From Halobacteriales archaeon (GTDB lineage: Archaea; Halobacteriota; Halobacteria; Halobacteriales; SKSH01), in assembly GCA_007118145.1 (NCBI GenBank), contig SKSD01000010.1, forward strand, positions 1 through 64,000: 64,000 nucleotides of DNA. The letters run 5' to 3'. Shown one piece after another: positions 1 to 8,734 of the stretch. Under the pieces are notes generated by a model, which was not told the origin of the DNA, made no database searches, and worked only from the letters and a program-made list of their open reading frames with translations. Both the position numbers and the translations under genes were made by a program. How positions within the stretch are numbered: the stretch's first letter is position 1; each line of letters starts with the position of its first letter.

Positions 1-24
1 GCGGGTAGATGACCAAGCCATGGC

Positions 25-723
25 ATGGATATCGACCTCCTTGATGGACTTGACGAGCAGGTGGCACTCGTCACGGGTGCCACCCGTGGCATCGGCGAGC
101 AAATCGCACTCGGTCTCGCCGACCTCGGTGCCACCGTGTATGGTGGTGCCCGTGAAACCGGGGATATCTCACATGATAGCCTCATCCCGATACAACTCGA
201 CGTGACTGCAGATCGCGACATAGCGACCACGATCGAGACCATCGACGATGCACATGGACACCTCGATATCCTCGTGAACAACGCCGGCATCGGTGGCCCA
301 CGAGCACCGCTGCATCGTAACGAGATGGCCGATATCGATGATACCCTCGATGTCAACCTTCGAGGGCCGATCCACCTCACCAGGTCCGCACTCCCACTGT
401 TGTTGCGCAACGATGGGGGTCGTGTGGTCAACGTCTCCTCTGGGATGGGTGCACTCGGCGAGGGTATGAGTGGCCACTACCCGGCATATCGCATCTCGAA
501 GGCCGGGCTGAATGGCCTGACCGTCTACCTTCACGGTGAGTATGCCGAGGAAGGTCTCATCGCCAATACCGCCTGCCCAGGCTGGGTACGTACCGAGCTT
601 GGTGCACCAGAGGCACCCAAGAGCCCGGCTGAGGGTGCTGAGACGCCCATCTGGCTCGCGCGATTCACACCTGGGAGTCCAGGTGGGACGTTCTGGCGTG
701 ATCTATCTCCGATCGACTGGTGA
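25..723 (+). CDS. Short-chain dehydrogenase/reductase (SDR)
   Basis: A 232-residue classical SDR, an NAD(P)-dependent oxidoreductase with a Rossmann fold, probably cytosolic. The cofactor-binding glycine motif TGATRGIG is at residues 17-24, the NNAG motif follows near residue 86, and the catalytic Ser (NVSSG) and YxxxK (YRISK) come later in the usual order. The length fits the family (about 230-260). The C-terminus, ending in a PGGTFWRD-type stretch, resembles carbonyl-reductase-like SDRs. The substrate cannot be deduced. The ATG at 25 is the first start; the bases before it contain a stop codon (tga at 10) that may end an upstream gene outside the window. It stands apart from the ABC genes downstream, which run the other way. 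Confidence 0.9.
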   Translation: MDIDLLDGLDEQVALVTGATRGIGEQIALGLADLGATVYGGARETGDISHDSLIPIQLDVTADRDIATTIETIDDAHGHLDILVNNAGIGGPRAPLHRNEMADIDDTLDVNLRGPIHLTRSALPLLLRNDGGRVVNVSSGMGALGEGMSGHYPAYRISKAGLNGLTVYLHGEYAEEGLIANTACPGWVRTELGAPEAPKSPAEGAETPIWLARFTPGSPGGTFWRDLSPIDW

Positions 724-804
724 ATACTATGTACGTTACCTTCGGTGTAGATCCTACCCGTTCGGTCGGTGATGTTGCATAGCCACACAGCTCAGCGATT
801 GTGA

Positions 805-1082
805 TAAGTGGAGAGGCACAGAGACCAGCCGAACCCGGACTGGAGCCGTTTTCCCCACCTCCATTACGACCGTGCCGACGATAGTCGGGTTCCCACAGGC
901 CGGTTACCCGGCGAGCGGTACTTGGTCTTTTCCTGCCCCCTCCGGAAGGGACAGCTCCGGGGTGGTGCGCTTCTCCTTCGGACCGTTCACCTTATGGTTT
1001 CAGTGAGCGACCCCAGATTGTCGCTTTTCGCAGTTGCGATCTTCGACAACCCGTCCAGTTGATCCGGTTGACCTCTGCGCAC
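805..1082 (-). ncRNA. Structured non-coding RNA of about 280 nt, family unidentified
   Basis: This stretch lacks a credible ORF but folds strongly when read on the minus strand. Bases 1063-1080 pair with 816-833 as a closing helix: 17 of 18 pairs, four of them G-U wobbles that would be A/C mismatches on the plus strand. Further helices are 1053-1058 with 835-840, 1044-1051 with 1016-1023 (an inner stem 1036-1039/1028-1031), 1006-1014 with 959-971, 951-958 with 842-849, a GUAA-tetraloop hairpin at 899-912 and a hairpin at 875-888. A TATA-like box at 1103-1112 predicts a 5' end close to 1082. Size and layout resemble SRP or RNase P RNA, but the hallmark motifs of both (SRP helix 8; RNase P GGAAAGUCC and ACAGAA) were not found. 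Confidence 0.6.
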
Positions 1083-1102
1083 CTTCGATGAGCGAGCGGC
1101 CA

Positions 1103-1112
1103 CCTTATACTT
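1103..1112 (-). promoter_or_regulatory. TATA-like promoter for the structured RNA
   Basis: On the minus strand the sequence reads AAGTATAAGG. Its centre is about 26 bases upstream of the 5' end of the closing helix at 1080-1082, the spacing expected for an archaeal TBP/TFB promoter. The 185 bases from here to the ABC permease (1083-1267) show no gene. Confidence 0.5.
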
Positions 1113-1267
1113 ATTCGAGGGTTGGCAGACAGGTCACCTCGGTGATAGTGTGGGCATGCCTGACATGGTCAGGGTGGGGTGGCTCGGTTGTACTACCTGA
1201 ACGTCGCTCTACACCACCTCGAAGGCCACCGTTGTGAGCAACCCAATCCGAGTATATTACGTCGAAC

Positions 1268-2494
1268 TCACTCTCGACCGAGGGCGATCACCGGGTCGAC
1301 ACTGGCAGCTCGCCAAGCTGGATAGACACCGGCGAGCGCACCGACGATGAGACCCATCCCGGTGGCGATGACGACCCACTCAAGGGGATACACCATCGGC
1401 CATTCGAGTGCCATGACGCCGAGGGCTCCAATACCGAAACCGAGGAGGACACCCAGCAGTGCGCCGATCACCCCGAGGATGATCGACTCGACGAGGAACA
1501 ACTGGATGATGTGGCGTCGGGTCGCTCCAACCGACTTCATGATACCGATCTCACGTGTCCGCTCGACCACACTCACGATCATGATGTTCGCGATACCGAT
1601 GGCACCGACGACCAGTGCGATACCGGCAATCCCGGCGATGAAGACGGTGATCTGATCGAGCAGGTCGGTGATCTGCTGGACGAGATCATCGATCGTCTGG
1701 ACGAGGATCGTGTCTCGGTCGGATTTGAGTGCGTTCGCATCCGAGTCTCCATGGAGATAGGCTCGCGCCATATCCTGTGCTGAGCGGAGTGTCTCCAGGC
1801 TGTCCGCACCGATCACGAGCATCGGGTAGGCTCGTTCGTTCGTCCCACGAGGTGTCTCGACGATCTGCTGGTAGTGTGGGTCAACCGGGACGTAGATCGT
1901 CGGTGGCTGATTCGGGATATCCTCGTCGATGATCCCTCGTACAGTCACCGTCGTGACGACGCCACCCTCCCTGGTGAACGAGATGGTATCACCCACCTCG
2001 ACACCGTCGAAGCGATCGCTCACCTGCCGGTTGATCACCGCCTCGTTCGTCCCCATGTCGAACGCCTCACCGTCGAGGAAGGTGTCGAACGTGAATCCTG
2101 CTGGCGTCGTGGCCGATACACTCACCCCACCGGTCACCTGTTGGCCACCAACTCGTGTCTGCGTCACAGCTATCTGGCCGAGAGGTGCCACAAACGAGAC
2201 ATCCTCCATCGCCTCGATGGTCGCGATATCATGCTCGGTATAGATCGGCGTCATCGAGAAGATCAACCCGAAACCATCATCGAGTGGTGTCTGCGTCTGC
2301 ACGAGTAACAGTGGTTGGTCCCCGTAGAGTTCATCGAAGTTGCCGAGGACGTTCTCCGAGAAGGCACCGCCGAGTACCATGAATGTGATGATCGCACCCA
2401 CACCGATGATGACACCGAGTGTCGTCAATGTCGAGCGTAACTTATGCCCACGGATGGCTCGCCAGCTGAATGAGAACGTGTCGCGTGCTCTCAT
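1268..2494 (-). CDS. ABC transporter permease, MacB/FtsX type
   Basis: A 408-residue membrane permease of the MacB/FtsX (DUF214) family, which acts in ATP-driven export or in moving lipids and proteins at the membrane. One N-terminal membrane span (about residues 20-45, [14 protein letters not shown]) is followed by a large extracytoplasmic MacB-PCD domain (about 45-275) and a C-terminal FtsX domain with three spans (about 280-400), the usual layout. The FtsX core '[16 protein letters not shown]' is present. The ATG overlaps the stop of the ATPase gene by four bases, so the two are translationally coupled. The exported substrate is unknown; no membrane-fusion partner is visible nearby. Confidence 0.9.
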   Translation of the reverse strand: MRARDTFSFSWRAIRGHKLRSTLTTLGVIIGVGAIITFMVLGGAFSENVLGNFDELYGDQPLLLVQTQTPLDDGFGLIFSMTPIYTEHDIATIEAMEDVSFVAPLGQIAVTQTRVGGQQVTGGVSVSATTPAGFTFDTFLDGEAFDMGTNEAVINRQVSDRFDGVEVGDTISFTREGGVVTTVTVRGIIDEDIPNQPPTIYVPVDPHYQQIVETPRGTNERAYPMLVIGADSLETLRSAQDMARAYLHGDSDANALKSDRDTILVQTIDDLVQQITDLLDQITVFIAGIAGIALVVGAIGIANIMIVSVVERTREIGIMKSVGATRRHIIQLFLVESIILGVIGALLGVLLGFGIGALGVMALEWPMVYPLEWVVIATGMGLIVGALAGVYPAWRAASVDPVIALGRE

Positions 2495-3192
2495 CGTCCA
2501 ACCTCGCCGAGTGGCTCTATCTCGGTGATCCGTCCATCGACCATGTGGACGACCTGCTCTGCATATTCAGCGATATACCGCTCGTGCGTGACCAGCACGA
2601 CAGACGTCCCCTCAACATGCAACTCGGTGAACAGCTCCATGATTGACGCACCGGTCTTGGTATCGAGGTTACCCGTGGGCTCGTCGGCGAGTAACAACCG
2701 TGGCTCGTTCACGAGTGCCCGTGCGATGGCGACACGCTGGCGCTGGCCACCTGAGAGTTCGTTCGGTAGGTGGTCGATCCGATCACCAACACCGACGCGA
2801 TCGAGCATCCGCTCAGCCCGTGCCCGTCGCCCGTCGGTCGGTGCCTCACCAAACAGGAGCGGGAGACTGACGTTCTCCCAGGCACGTAACCGTGGCATCA
2901 GATAAAACGCCTGGAAGACGAATCCGAGTTCGGTCGAGCGAAACATGGCACGCTCCCGCTCGGACATGTCACCGACGTCCCGACCGTGTATCGTCAACGT
3001 TCCCTCATCGATGGTATCGAGACAGCCGAGCATGTTCAACAGTGTACTCTTTCCCGAACCACTCGGTCCCATGACGGCCGTGAACGAACCTGCCGGGAGC
3101 TCGAGTGTGACACCGTCGAGCGCATGGACAGGTTCACCGACATAGTAGGTGCGACTGATCGAGTCTGCGATGACTGAATGTTCCGTACTCAT
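2491..3192 (-). CDS. ABC transporter ATP-binding protein, MacB/LolD type
   Basis: A 233-residue ATPase that powers the adjacent FtsX-type permease. The Walker A motif GPSGSGKST is at residues 42-50, the Q-loop lies in VFQAF, the signature is LSGGQRQR and Walker B is [12 protein letters not shown] followed by the H-loop in VTHE. The DEPTGNLD form is typical of the LolD/MacB/SalX clade. It is first in a two-gene operon with the permease (4-base overlap). A small open frame ends inside its start codon (TGATG at 3190-3194), which may couple translation or be a relic. Confidence 0.92.
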   Translation of the reverse strand: MSTEHSVIADSISRTYYVGEPVHALDGVTLELPAGSFTAVMGPSGSGKSTLLNMLGCLDTIDEGTLTIHGRDVGDMSERERAMFRSTELGFVFQAFYLMPRLRAWENVSLPLLFGEAPTDGRRARAERMLDRVGVGDRIDHLPNELSGGQRQRVAIARALVNEPRLLLADEPTGNLDTKTGASIMELFTELHVEGTSVVLVTHERYIAEYAEQVVHMVDGRITEIEPLGEVGR

Positions 3193-3302
3193 CAGTCCGA
3201 CCCTTCCTGCAGCGGGCGGCGATGGTAGCCGACCACCGAGACGGTGACGGCTGTCATCCCGAGTGTCTCATACTGTCTGTTGTATCGAGATGTAAGCAAC
3301 AT
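3192..3302 (-). CDS. Possible 36-residue leader ORF before the ABC genes
   Basis: An open frame starts at an ATG (3300-3302) in AT-rich sequence and stops in a TGA that overlaps the ABC ATPase ATG (TGATG). The predicted peptide, containing [13 protein letters not shown], matches nothing I recognise. The tight junction is the only support. It could be a coupled leader peptide, the worn C-terminus of a lost operon gene, or chance. Confidence 0.2.
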   Translation of the reverse strand: MLLTSRYNRQYETLGMTAVTVSVVGYHRRPLQEGSD

Positions 3303-3412
3303 ATACACAGTAATTTGTCACATATCGCCATATACTGCTCAGTGATTCCCAACCCCGAATAATCCAGCAGAGATCGAGAGGGTAGGCACACACGGAGCTT
3401 CCAGTATCGGAC

Positions 3413-4942
3413 CTAGATGTCGAACGACGATCGTTCGTCTGCATCGAGGCGCTCGCCATGATCTCTCACCGCCTCGAACGAGATATCGATATCCTCGGGT
3501 GTCGTCCTGTGACTACAGATCGAGAACCGGATGACGGTCTTCCCATCGACGATCGTCGTGGTGATGTAGGCGAGACCGGTAAATCGCAGGTCATCAGCGA
3601 TACGCTGGTTCAACCAGTCGGCATACGCATCGATCGCCTCGTGACGTTCTGGGTCGTCCAACCCCTGCTGGAGATCGGATGGGAGGTATCTGAAGGAGTA
3701 GATGAACAGGTTCGGGTCTTGTAGGACCTCGAAATCATCCGCCTCAACGACGCGGTCGTGCAGGTGTTCTGCACACAGACACCCCTGTGATAGGAGCTTG
3801 CGATAGCCCTCAAGACCGCGGTCTTTGATGCTCATCCAGAGCTTCAACCCACGAAACGGCCGTGACATCTCAGGTCCGAGGAAGCCGAAGTTCGTCCCCT
3901 GATACTCCTCGCGCTCTGAGACGTCGAGATACGAGGCATGCATCGAGAAGGCTCGTGCCTGCACTGCTGGCTCTTTGAACAGCACACACCCACACCCATA
4001 CGGTGTCGAGAGCCACTTGTGTGGGTCGAGCGTGACCGAATCCGCCCGGTCTATCCCCTCATACAGGTGTGCCTTGTCGGGTAAGATCGCCCCGACAGCG
4101 CCACAGGCACCGTCGGCATGCATCCAGAGGTCGAAGTCCTCGCAGATATCGGCAATCTCCTCGAGCGGGTCGATCGCAGACACGTTGATCGAGCCAACCT
4201 GAGCGACCACCGCGAACGGTGTATACCCAGCCTCGATATCCGATTCGATCATCGAGACGAGTGCGTCAGGATCCATACGATAGTGCTCATCATCGGGGAC
4301 CGAGCGGATGGCCGACGACCCGATACCGATCATCTCGGCGACACGCTCGACCGATGAGTGACCCTCGTGTGCAGACTCATACAGCGTGAACCCCTCGGTA
4401 TCGCCCAAACCGACCAGCCCCGCAGCCTGTGTCTCGAAGTCATTAGTCGCCTGTAAGGCGGCGAAGAGTGCCGAGTGATTCGCCATGGTACCACCACTGG
4501 TGAGGACACCACCGCAGTCAGTGGGATAACCGATCATCTCCGCCAGCCAGGTGATGCATTGGCGCTCGATCTCGGTGGCTGAGGGGCCACCGACCCAACC
4601 ACCGGCGTTCATGTTGACCGATGCGGCGAGTGCACTTGCCAGTGCGCCGACAGGCGTCCCAGAGCCCATGACATAGCCATACCACCGTGGTGAGCCCTCG
4701 TGGGCTGCATAGGGGTAGACACGTTCGTCCCATTCGTCGATCACCTGCATGAGGTCACTGCCGGTCTCGGGGAGTGGTTCCTCGAAGACTTTCTCAACAG
4801 CGGCGGGCGTTGCATCAGGGAGGACCGGTACCTCATCGATCTGCGCGAAATGCTCGGCCATCATATCGACCGCTCGATAGCCCGCCTCGCGAAACTCCTC
4901 TGGGGTGGGGTCGAGGGAGTCGAATATTCGCTCCTGTGTCAT
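3413..4942 (-). CDS. Group II PLP-dependent amino-acid decarboxylase
   Basis: A 509-residue pyridoxal-phosphate enzyme of the aromatic-L-amino-acid / tyrosine / glutamate decarboxylase superfamily. The PLP Schiff-base lysine is Lys309 in DPHKW, the PLP-stacking histidine lies in ESAHEGH (residues 189-195), and the aspartate that contacts the pyridine ring is Asp277 in HADGA. An N-terminal PYAAHEGSPRWYGY segment fits the family's substrate-entry region. The full length (about 480-515 expected) argues it is intact. The substrate is not settled; aromatic amino acids, 2,4-diaminobutyrate or glutamate are all possible. It is monocistronic, with no partner transporter nearby. Confidence 0.85.
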   Translation of the reverse strand: MTQERIFDSLDPTPEEFREAGYRAVDMMAEHFAQIDEVPVLPDATPAAVEKVFEEPLPETGSDLMQVIDEWDERVYPYAAHEGSPRWYGYVMGSGTPVGALASALAASVNMNAGGWVGGPSATEIERQCITWLAEMIGYPTDCGGVLTSGGTMANHSALFAALQATNDFETQAAGLVGLGDTEGFTLYESAHEGHSSVERVAEMIGIGSSAIRSVPDDEHYRMDPDALVSMIESDIEAGYTPFAVVAQVGSINVSAIDPLEEIADICEDFDLWMHADGACGAVGAILPDKAHLYEGIDRADSVTLDPHKWLSTPYGCGCVLFKEPAVQARAFSMHASYLDVSEREEYQGTNFGFLGPEMSRPFRGLKLWMSIKDRGLEGYRKLLSQGCLCAEHLHDRVVEADDFEVLQDPNLFIYSFRYLPSDLQQGLDDPERHEAIDAYADWLNQRIADDLRFTGLAYITTTIVDGKTVIRFSICSHRTTPEDIDISFEAVRDHGERLDADERSSFDI

Positions 4943-5241
4943 ACACCCACTGCGACCACGAGAGTGATATACTTACGTATCAAATAACCAATATATACGT
5001 TGCCCGATGCCCGTGGTGCGCACACCGGATTGCATAGCCAGATGAACTCTCCACTTGGCGATACCTGCCGTTTTGCTTATCTCAGCTATTCCCGCAGTAG
5101 ATGGCTTGTATGCGGTTGTTGGCTATATCGATATGGTAAGCGATATGTTATCGCTGTATCACCTCAATCGTTACCGGCGAACGTGGAACGTGAATCATAT
5201 ACCATATCCTATCAGTTTAGCAACACTCATACGGTGTGACC
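4943..5241. other. Intergenic region without a recognisable gene
   Basis: About 300 AT-richer bases between the 5' end of the decarboxylase gene and the IS-like element. A minus-strand promoter for the decarboxylase should lie near 4960-4995, where the sequence turns AT-rich (ATATATACG and neighbouring tracts). The overlapping open frames here lack codon character of real genes. Confidence 0.4.
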
Positions 5242-5296
5242 TTCACATCCACCCAGGGCAGAAGTCGTGGGCTTTCGCTCGTAGAATATCAGTCAC
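5242..5296 (+). repeat. Decayed IS200/IS605-like terminal element (copy 1)
   Basis: This 55-base segment aligns base for base with the sharper copy at 21961-22015, sharing the frames ACATCC..CCC, GAAG.CGTGGG and TCGCTCGTAG. The hairpin has lost several pairs (CCCAGGGC against GTCGTGGG). No transposase is attached. Its last bases overlap the stop codon of the DUF4129-type gene at 5289, so insertion may have reset that protein's C-terminus. Confidence 0.5.
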
Positions 5297-7532
5297 CAGA
5301 GCCCGATATGGTGAGCTCATCGACACGTTCGAGCGCCATCCGGGCCTGTGTCTCACTGAGATTCGACGGTGCAAAGGCAGCTGTCTCGAAGGCATCAGTC
5401 ACCTCGGTGAGTTGACTGGATACCCCGTTGTCGCCCTGTCCCTCATAGAAGGCGAGGAATTCAGTATGTGTGAGCGATCGCGTCGATGCCTCTGCGGTCA
5501 AGGCATCTCGGGCGACTGCATACCCGAGCATCACACCCTCATCGGTCATCCCGTCCTCGATCAACTCCTCGGCATACGCACGCAATGAGCGTGGATCTCG
5601 GTCAATACTGTGCGCGTCGATGACCTCCTCGACCGCCTCGAGGGAGCCATCGTCAGGGGTGGCTGGTGCAGGCTCCGAAACATCATGCCGACCCCCAGGG
5701 GCAACCATCGAGGCGAGGTAAGCCCGCCAGCCAAGCTGAGGTACCGCAGGCAGTCCAACAGCCACGTCCCCATCTCGATACCACTGCAGCGCCAGCCAGC
5801 CGATGGCGAGCACGACCAAGACTATCAGCCCGAGGGCGACCCAGATGACCGCAGACTCGGTGCCGAACGTCTCTGCGAGAGAATCGATCCACTCCGAGAT
5901 TGTCAACGGTATCGACCCGATGGTGGCGAGCACGCCCTCATCCTCACCGGTCAGCGTGGCCGGGATGTACAACCGTGTCTCGGCGAGAGCCGTGGCGAGG
6001 TTGGTCCCCTCACCATCGAAATATGCAGCGATGGTCTCCTCACCTGCGCTGACCTGGTCGGGGACGGCCACCGTCTCCTGGTAGTAACCGTCACCATCGG
6101 TCGTCGTCGAACCCGCACGGTGTCCAGCGACGAAGATATCTATCTCCTGTGCTGCGATCCCCGCTCCATCGTCAGTGGTGAGACGCCCTGAGACCGTGAC
6201 GCCATCATCGTCCGCCTCTGCATCGATGCTCAACTCGGTATGCGTCATGCCCACCTCGAGGTGAGCGGTCTCGGTTACCCCCGCAAGCGCCTGCCCTGAA
6301 AACGGCAAGATCACCTCAATTTCGTGTAGCCCGGTCGGGACCTCCACACCGATAGACTGTGTTCCACTGAACGACCCATCAGCCGCAGACACCAGCTCCA
6401 TCTCGAGTGGTGAGGCAGCTACCTCGAGGGGGACATCCCCGACGGGGATATCGTCGACGAGCAACTCTCCGGTAACCGTTACTGACTCCCCGAAGTAGGC
6501 CGTCGTCGGCTCGATATCGATATTGGCCAACGTCGGCTCGACCTGCCCGATCTCGACACGTACGCTATCGTCACTCGGGAGGTGGTCCGTCTCAGGTGCG
6601 GGTCGATAGGTGGCCACCATGTCGGTCTGTCCGATCGGGTCGACCACCGGTCGGTAGGTGAACGAGAAGTTACCTGCCGCATCTGTGGCTGTGGTGATGG
6701 TTCCCGAGGCGAGCTCGAGTTGAATCGTCTGAGAGGCAACCGGTTCACCGTCGGCCGTCTGGAGGTGACCGGTCGCCTCCAGAGGGTCGGTGAAGCTGAT
6801 CACGGTATCGTCTGTCTCGATCGTGAGTACAGTCTCGGTCAGTTGAACCTCGGCGATCGTCGACGACCGCTCGATCACCTGGAGGATGAGCGCCTCGATC
6901 GTCTCGATACCCTCGCTTAAATCGGCATACCCGGCCTCGTCGATCAGCGCATACAGGTCGATCAGTGTCAGACCGGTTGCCTCGATGGCATCGGCGAGTT
7001 CGACCATCTCACGGGCTGCCTCGTTGGCCGCAGTCGCATCATCAGCTGCGAGGGCGTCCTCATAGCGCTGTTCGGCATCGTCAAATGCCTCGGATAGATC
7101 GGCCAGTCGCTCCTGTTCGTCGCGTGCGTCCTCGAACGCATCATCCGGTCCGTCACGGTCAGTATCGCGATTTACCTCGACGTACTGACTGAAGCGCTGG
7201 AGGTACTCCTCTCCGAGCAGTGACCGTGCGAGTTCGTACTCCTCCTCAGAGATGGCGAACACACTCCCCTCGAGCTCGGCCGCAAGGAAGCCGCCCAACC
7301 ATCCCTGTAACCCGTGGAGGTCGCCATCCTCGAGGTACTCATCGGGATGGCGATGTGGTGGTGTCTCGTTCTCATCGTTCGATACCTCGAAGACGGCCTG
7401 CTCAGTCGTTCGTTCACCGGTGTCAGCACCTGCGATGGTGACCGTCGCCGCGGCTACACCGAGGGTGATGAGCACGATGGCGATGATGACGACCGAGCGG
7501 TGCACGCTCGTAAGATTGCCAAACAGTACCAA
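5289..7532 (-). CDS. Large membrane protein with Ig-like repeats and C-terminal DUF4129-type domain
   Basis: A 747-residue protein with an N-terminal membrane anchor (about residues 14-35), a charged helical region rich in Asp/Glu (about 60-230), then about three Ig-like or carboxypeptidase-regulatory-like beta modules (about 240-550). A membrane span (about 565-590, VIWVALGLIVLVVLAIGW) precedes a cytoplasmic C-terminal domain with the pattern AVEEVIDAH..LRAYAEELIEDGM..SRSLTHTEFL, which resembles DUF4129. DUF4129 proteins usually sit beside transglutaminase, DUF58 and MoxR genes in cell-surface maintenance clusters; here the MoxR/DUF58 genes are 25 kb away. The biochemical role is unknown. 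The stop codon lies within an IS-like element. Confidence 0.8.
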   Translation of the reverse strand: MVLFGNLTSVHRSVVIIAIVLITLGVAAATVTIAGADTGERTTEQAVFEVSNDENETPPHRHPDEYLEDGDLHGLQGWLGGFLAAELEGSVFAISEEEYELARSLLGEEYLQRFSQYVEVNRDTDRDGPDDAFEDARDEQERLADLSEAFDDAEQRYEDALAADDATAANEAAREMVELADAIEATGLTLIDLYALIDEAGYADLSEGIETIEALILQVIERSSTIAEVQLTETVLTIETDDTVISFTDPLEATGHLQTADGEPVASQTIQLELASGTITTATDAAGNFSFTYRPVVDPIGQTDMVATYRPAPETDHLPSDDSVRVEIGQVEPTLANIDIEPTTAYFGESVTVTGELLVDDIPVGDVPLEVAASPLEMELVSAADGSFSGTQSIGVEVPTGLHEIEVILPFSGQALAGVTETAHLEVGMTHTELSIDAEADDDGVTVSGRLTTDDGAGIAAQEIDIFVAGHRAGSTTTDGDGYYQETVAVPDQVSAGEETIAAYFDGEGTNLATALAETRLYIPATLTGEDEGVLATIGSIPLTISEWIDSLAETFGTESAVIWVALGLIVLVVLAIGWLALQWYRDGDVAVGLPAVPQLGWRAYLASMVAPGGRHDVSEPAPATPDDGSLEAVEEVIDAHSIDRDPRSLRAYAEELIEDGMTDEGVMLGYAVARDALTAEASTRSLTHTEFLAFYEGQGDNGVSSQLTEVTDAFETAAFAPSNLSETQARMALERVDELTISGSGD

Positions 7533-7668
7533 AAACGTGTCCGTTACCTGCGAATTTGTGTGCGAGGTGCCTCACATATTTCGAGATATACGAAATGGTC
7601 ACCAAGCTGTGCAACGATAGACCGCCTGGCACCAATGGAACAAGATTGTGAGTACCGAGAGGCGAACC

Positions 7669-8169
7669 TCACCGCTCAGCCGTGGCGACCGTGCCGTCGT
7701 CGTACATGTCCTTATGGATCACCTCGACCGTCGCGGGCAGTCCACCCTCGAAGGTGGCAATCACCTGATAGCCGTTATCGGTGATCACGTCCGTGCACAT
7801 CTCATCTGGCTCTGAGGGATCCTCACTCTTGACCGTCACCGTGAAGGCGTCACCATCGAGGCTTGCCTCCTCGAGCTTCGGTCGGTGACAACCGTTGTTA
7901 CCCGTCACACACCCGACCACCTCGACGGTATCGTCACCGAAGCTCACCTCGACATCGACGCAATCGTACTCGTTGAGTTCCGTATCGAGTAACGTTGGAT
8001 CACCCTCAGGTGTCCCTTCATTGTCCGAGTCGTTGTCGTCGACACCTCCATCGCCACTGGCGAAGGGGTCGTCCTCAGGTTGAGCCTCATCCTCGATACA
8101 GCCTGCAAGGGCGATGACCCCGAGTGACCCAGTGGCACCGAGGGATCGAAGCACGTCTCGTCGTCTCAT
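7669..8169 (-). CDS. Tat-exported lipoprotein of unknown function
   Basis: A 166-residue protein with a twin-arginine signal (MRRRDVLRSLGATG) and a lipobox (IALAGC, Cys at about residue 24), so it should be exported folded and lipid-anchored on the outer face of the membrane. An Asp/Glu/Gly-rich linker (about 25-60) leads to a small domain with four cysteines (EYDCVDVEV, VVGCVTG, GCHRPK, EMCTDV), possibly two disulphides. No family is recognised. It has its own start and lies 136 bases upstream of, and in the same direction as, the DUF4129-type gene. Confidence 0.8.
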   Translation of the reverse strand: MRRRDVLRSLGATGSLGVIALAGCIEDEAQPEDDPFASGDGGVDDNDSDNEGTPEGDPTLLDTELNEYDCVDVEVSFGDDTVEVVGCVTGNNGCHRPKLEEASLDGDAFTVTVKSEDPSEPDEMCTDVITDNGYQVIATFEGGLPATVEVIHKDMYDDGTVATAER

Positions 8170-8487
8170 ATTGAGGTAGTAATGGTCGCCCCCCTTTAGA
8201 TACTCAGGATACTCACCTCGCTTTTCCGCGAGTTACACCGGATTCATCGTGATTCGACACTGCTTAATCAAAGCAGGCGGGACGGTCACCCCTGGATACG
8301 CCGACCGGTAGCAGACGCTCAATCACGAATCGCGAGGTGCGCACCACAGGCGAACCGTGTCAACGCTGGCTAGGCAGGCCACCAACTCATCTACGTTCAT
8401 GGGTTGCTGCCTCGCGAAACAGGAGATGCACACTCTCGACTGTTGGTACGTGTGTAACAATACCAAGCGGAATCCTGGCCGGACGAC
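8170..8487. other. Intergenic region, no clear gene
   Basis: About 320 bases between the lipoprotein start and the pair of micro-genes. It contains the lipoprotein promoter region and a 25-codon minus-strand frame at 8323-8400 (starting MNVDELVACLAS) that I cannot tell from chance. Longer plus-strand frames here are antisense to the micro-genes. Confidence 0.3.
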
Positions 8488-8589
8488 TCAGACCGTAACG
8501 GAGATCCCCCACGCCAGTGCGAGGAGGACGATGATCCCCATGCCAAGTACGATGTGGTTGGGGATGGGTGGTTCGTCAATCTGGTGCAT
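8488..8589 (-). CDS. 33-residue single-span membrane microprotein
   Basis: Reads from ATG at 8587-8589 to TGA at 8488-8490. The peptide begins MHQIDEPPIPNHI and continues into a hydrophobic span, VLGMGIIVLLALAWGIS, ending in VTV. A short polar N-terminus and one hydrophobic helix match the small accessory subunits of membrane oxidase or transport complexes, though no family can be named. The start is three bases after the stop of the 38-residue gene, so the two form a micro-operon behind a TATA-like box at 8735-8744. It is too short for ordinary ORF length cut-offs. Confidence 0.55.
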   Translation of the reverse strand: MHQIDEPPIPNHIVLGMGIIVLLALAWGISVTV

Positions 8590-8591
8590 CT

Positions 8592-8708
8592 TCAGTCACC
8601 GGACTGGTTCTCTCCGGGCTTCAACGTGGAGGTGATCCACGTGAATCTATTCTCATTCAACTCGTTCGGATCGATTGTATCAACCGGTGATTCTTCACGG
8701 TCACTCAT
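8592..8708 (-). CDS. 38-residue acidic microprotein, first gene of micro-operon
   Basis: Reads from ATG at 8706-8708 to TGA at 8592-8594. The peptide is polar and acidic (MSDREESPVDTIDPNEL..) with a conserved-looking RFTWITSTLKPGE segment, typical haloarchaeal composition. A TATA-like box on the minus strand (ATTTATATAC, 8735-8744) centred 31 bases upstream of the ATG predicts a nearly leaderless transcript. The next gene, a single-span microprotein, follows after three bases. The pair may be partners in one small membrane complex; that is inference. Confidence 0.5.
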   Translation of the reverse strand: MSDREESPVDTIDPNELNENRFTWITSTLKPGENQSGD

Positions 8709-8734
8709 GCCAATTGCACCATCACCAAGGTAGA

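Noticed and set aside
808-1062. 84-residue plus-strand ORF
   Set aside because: Lies entirely over the structured RNA; composition (Arg/Pro/Leu) and lack of similarity fit a shadow frame.
780-1100. Calling the RNA SRP or RNase P RNA
   Set aside because: Helix-8 GGAAG..AGCAGC context and the RNase P universal GGAAAGUCC/ACAGAA motifs were not found on either strand, so no family name is given.
8357-8635. 92-residue plus-strand ORF
   Set aside because: Antisense to the two micro-genes, no similarity, poor codon character.
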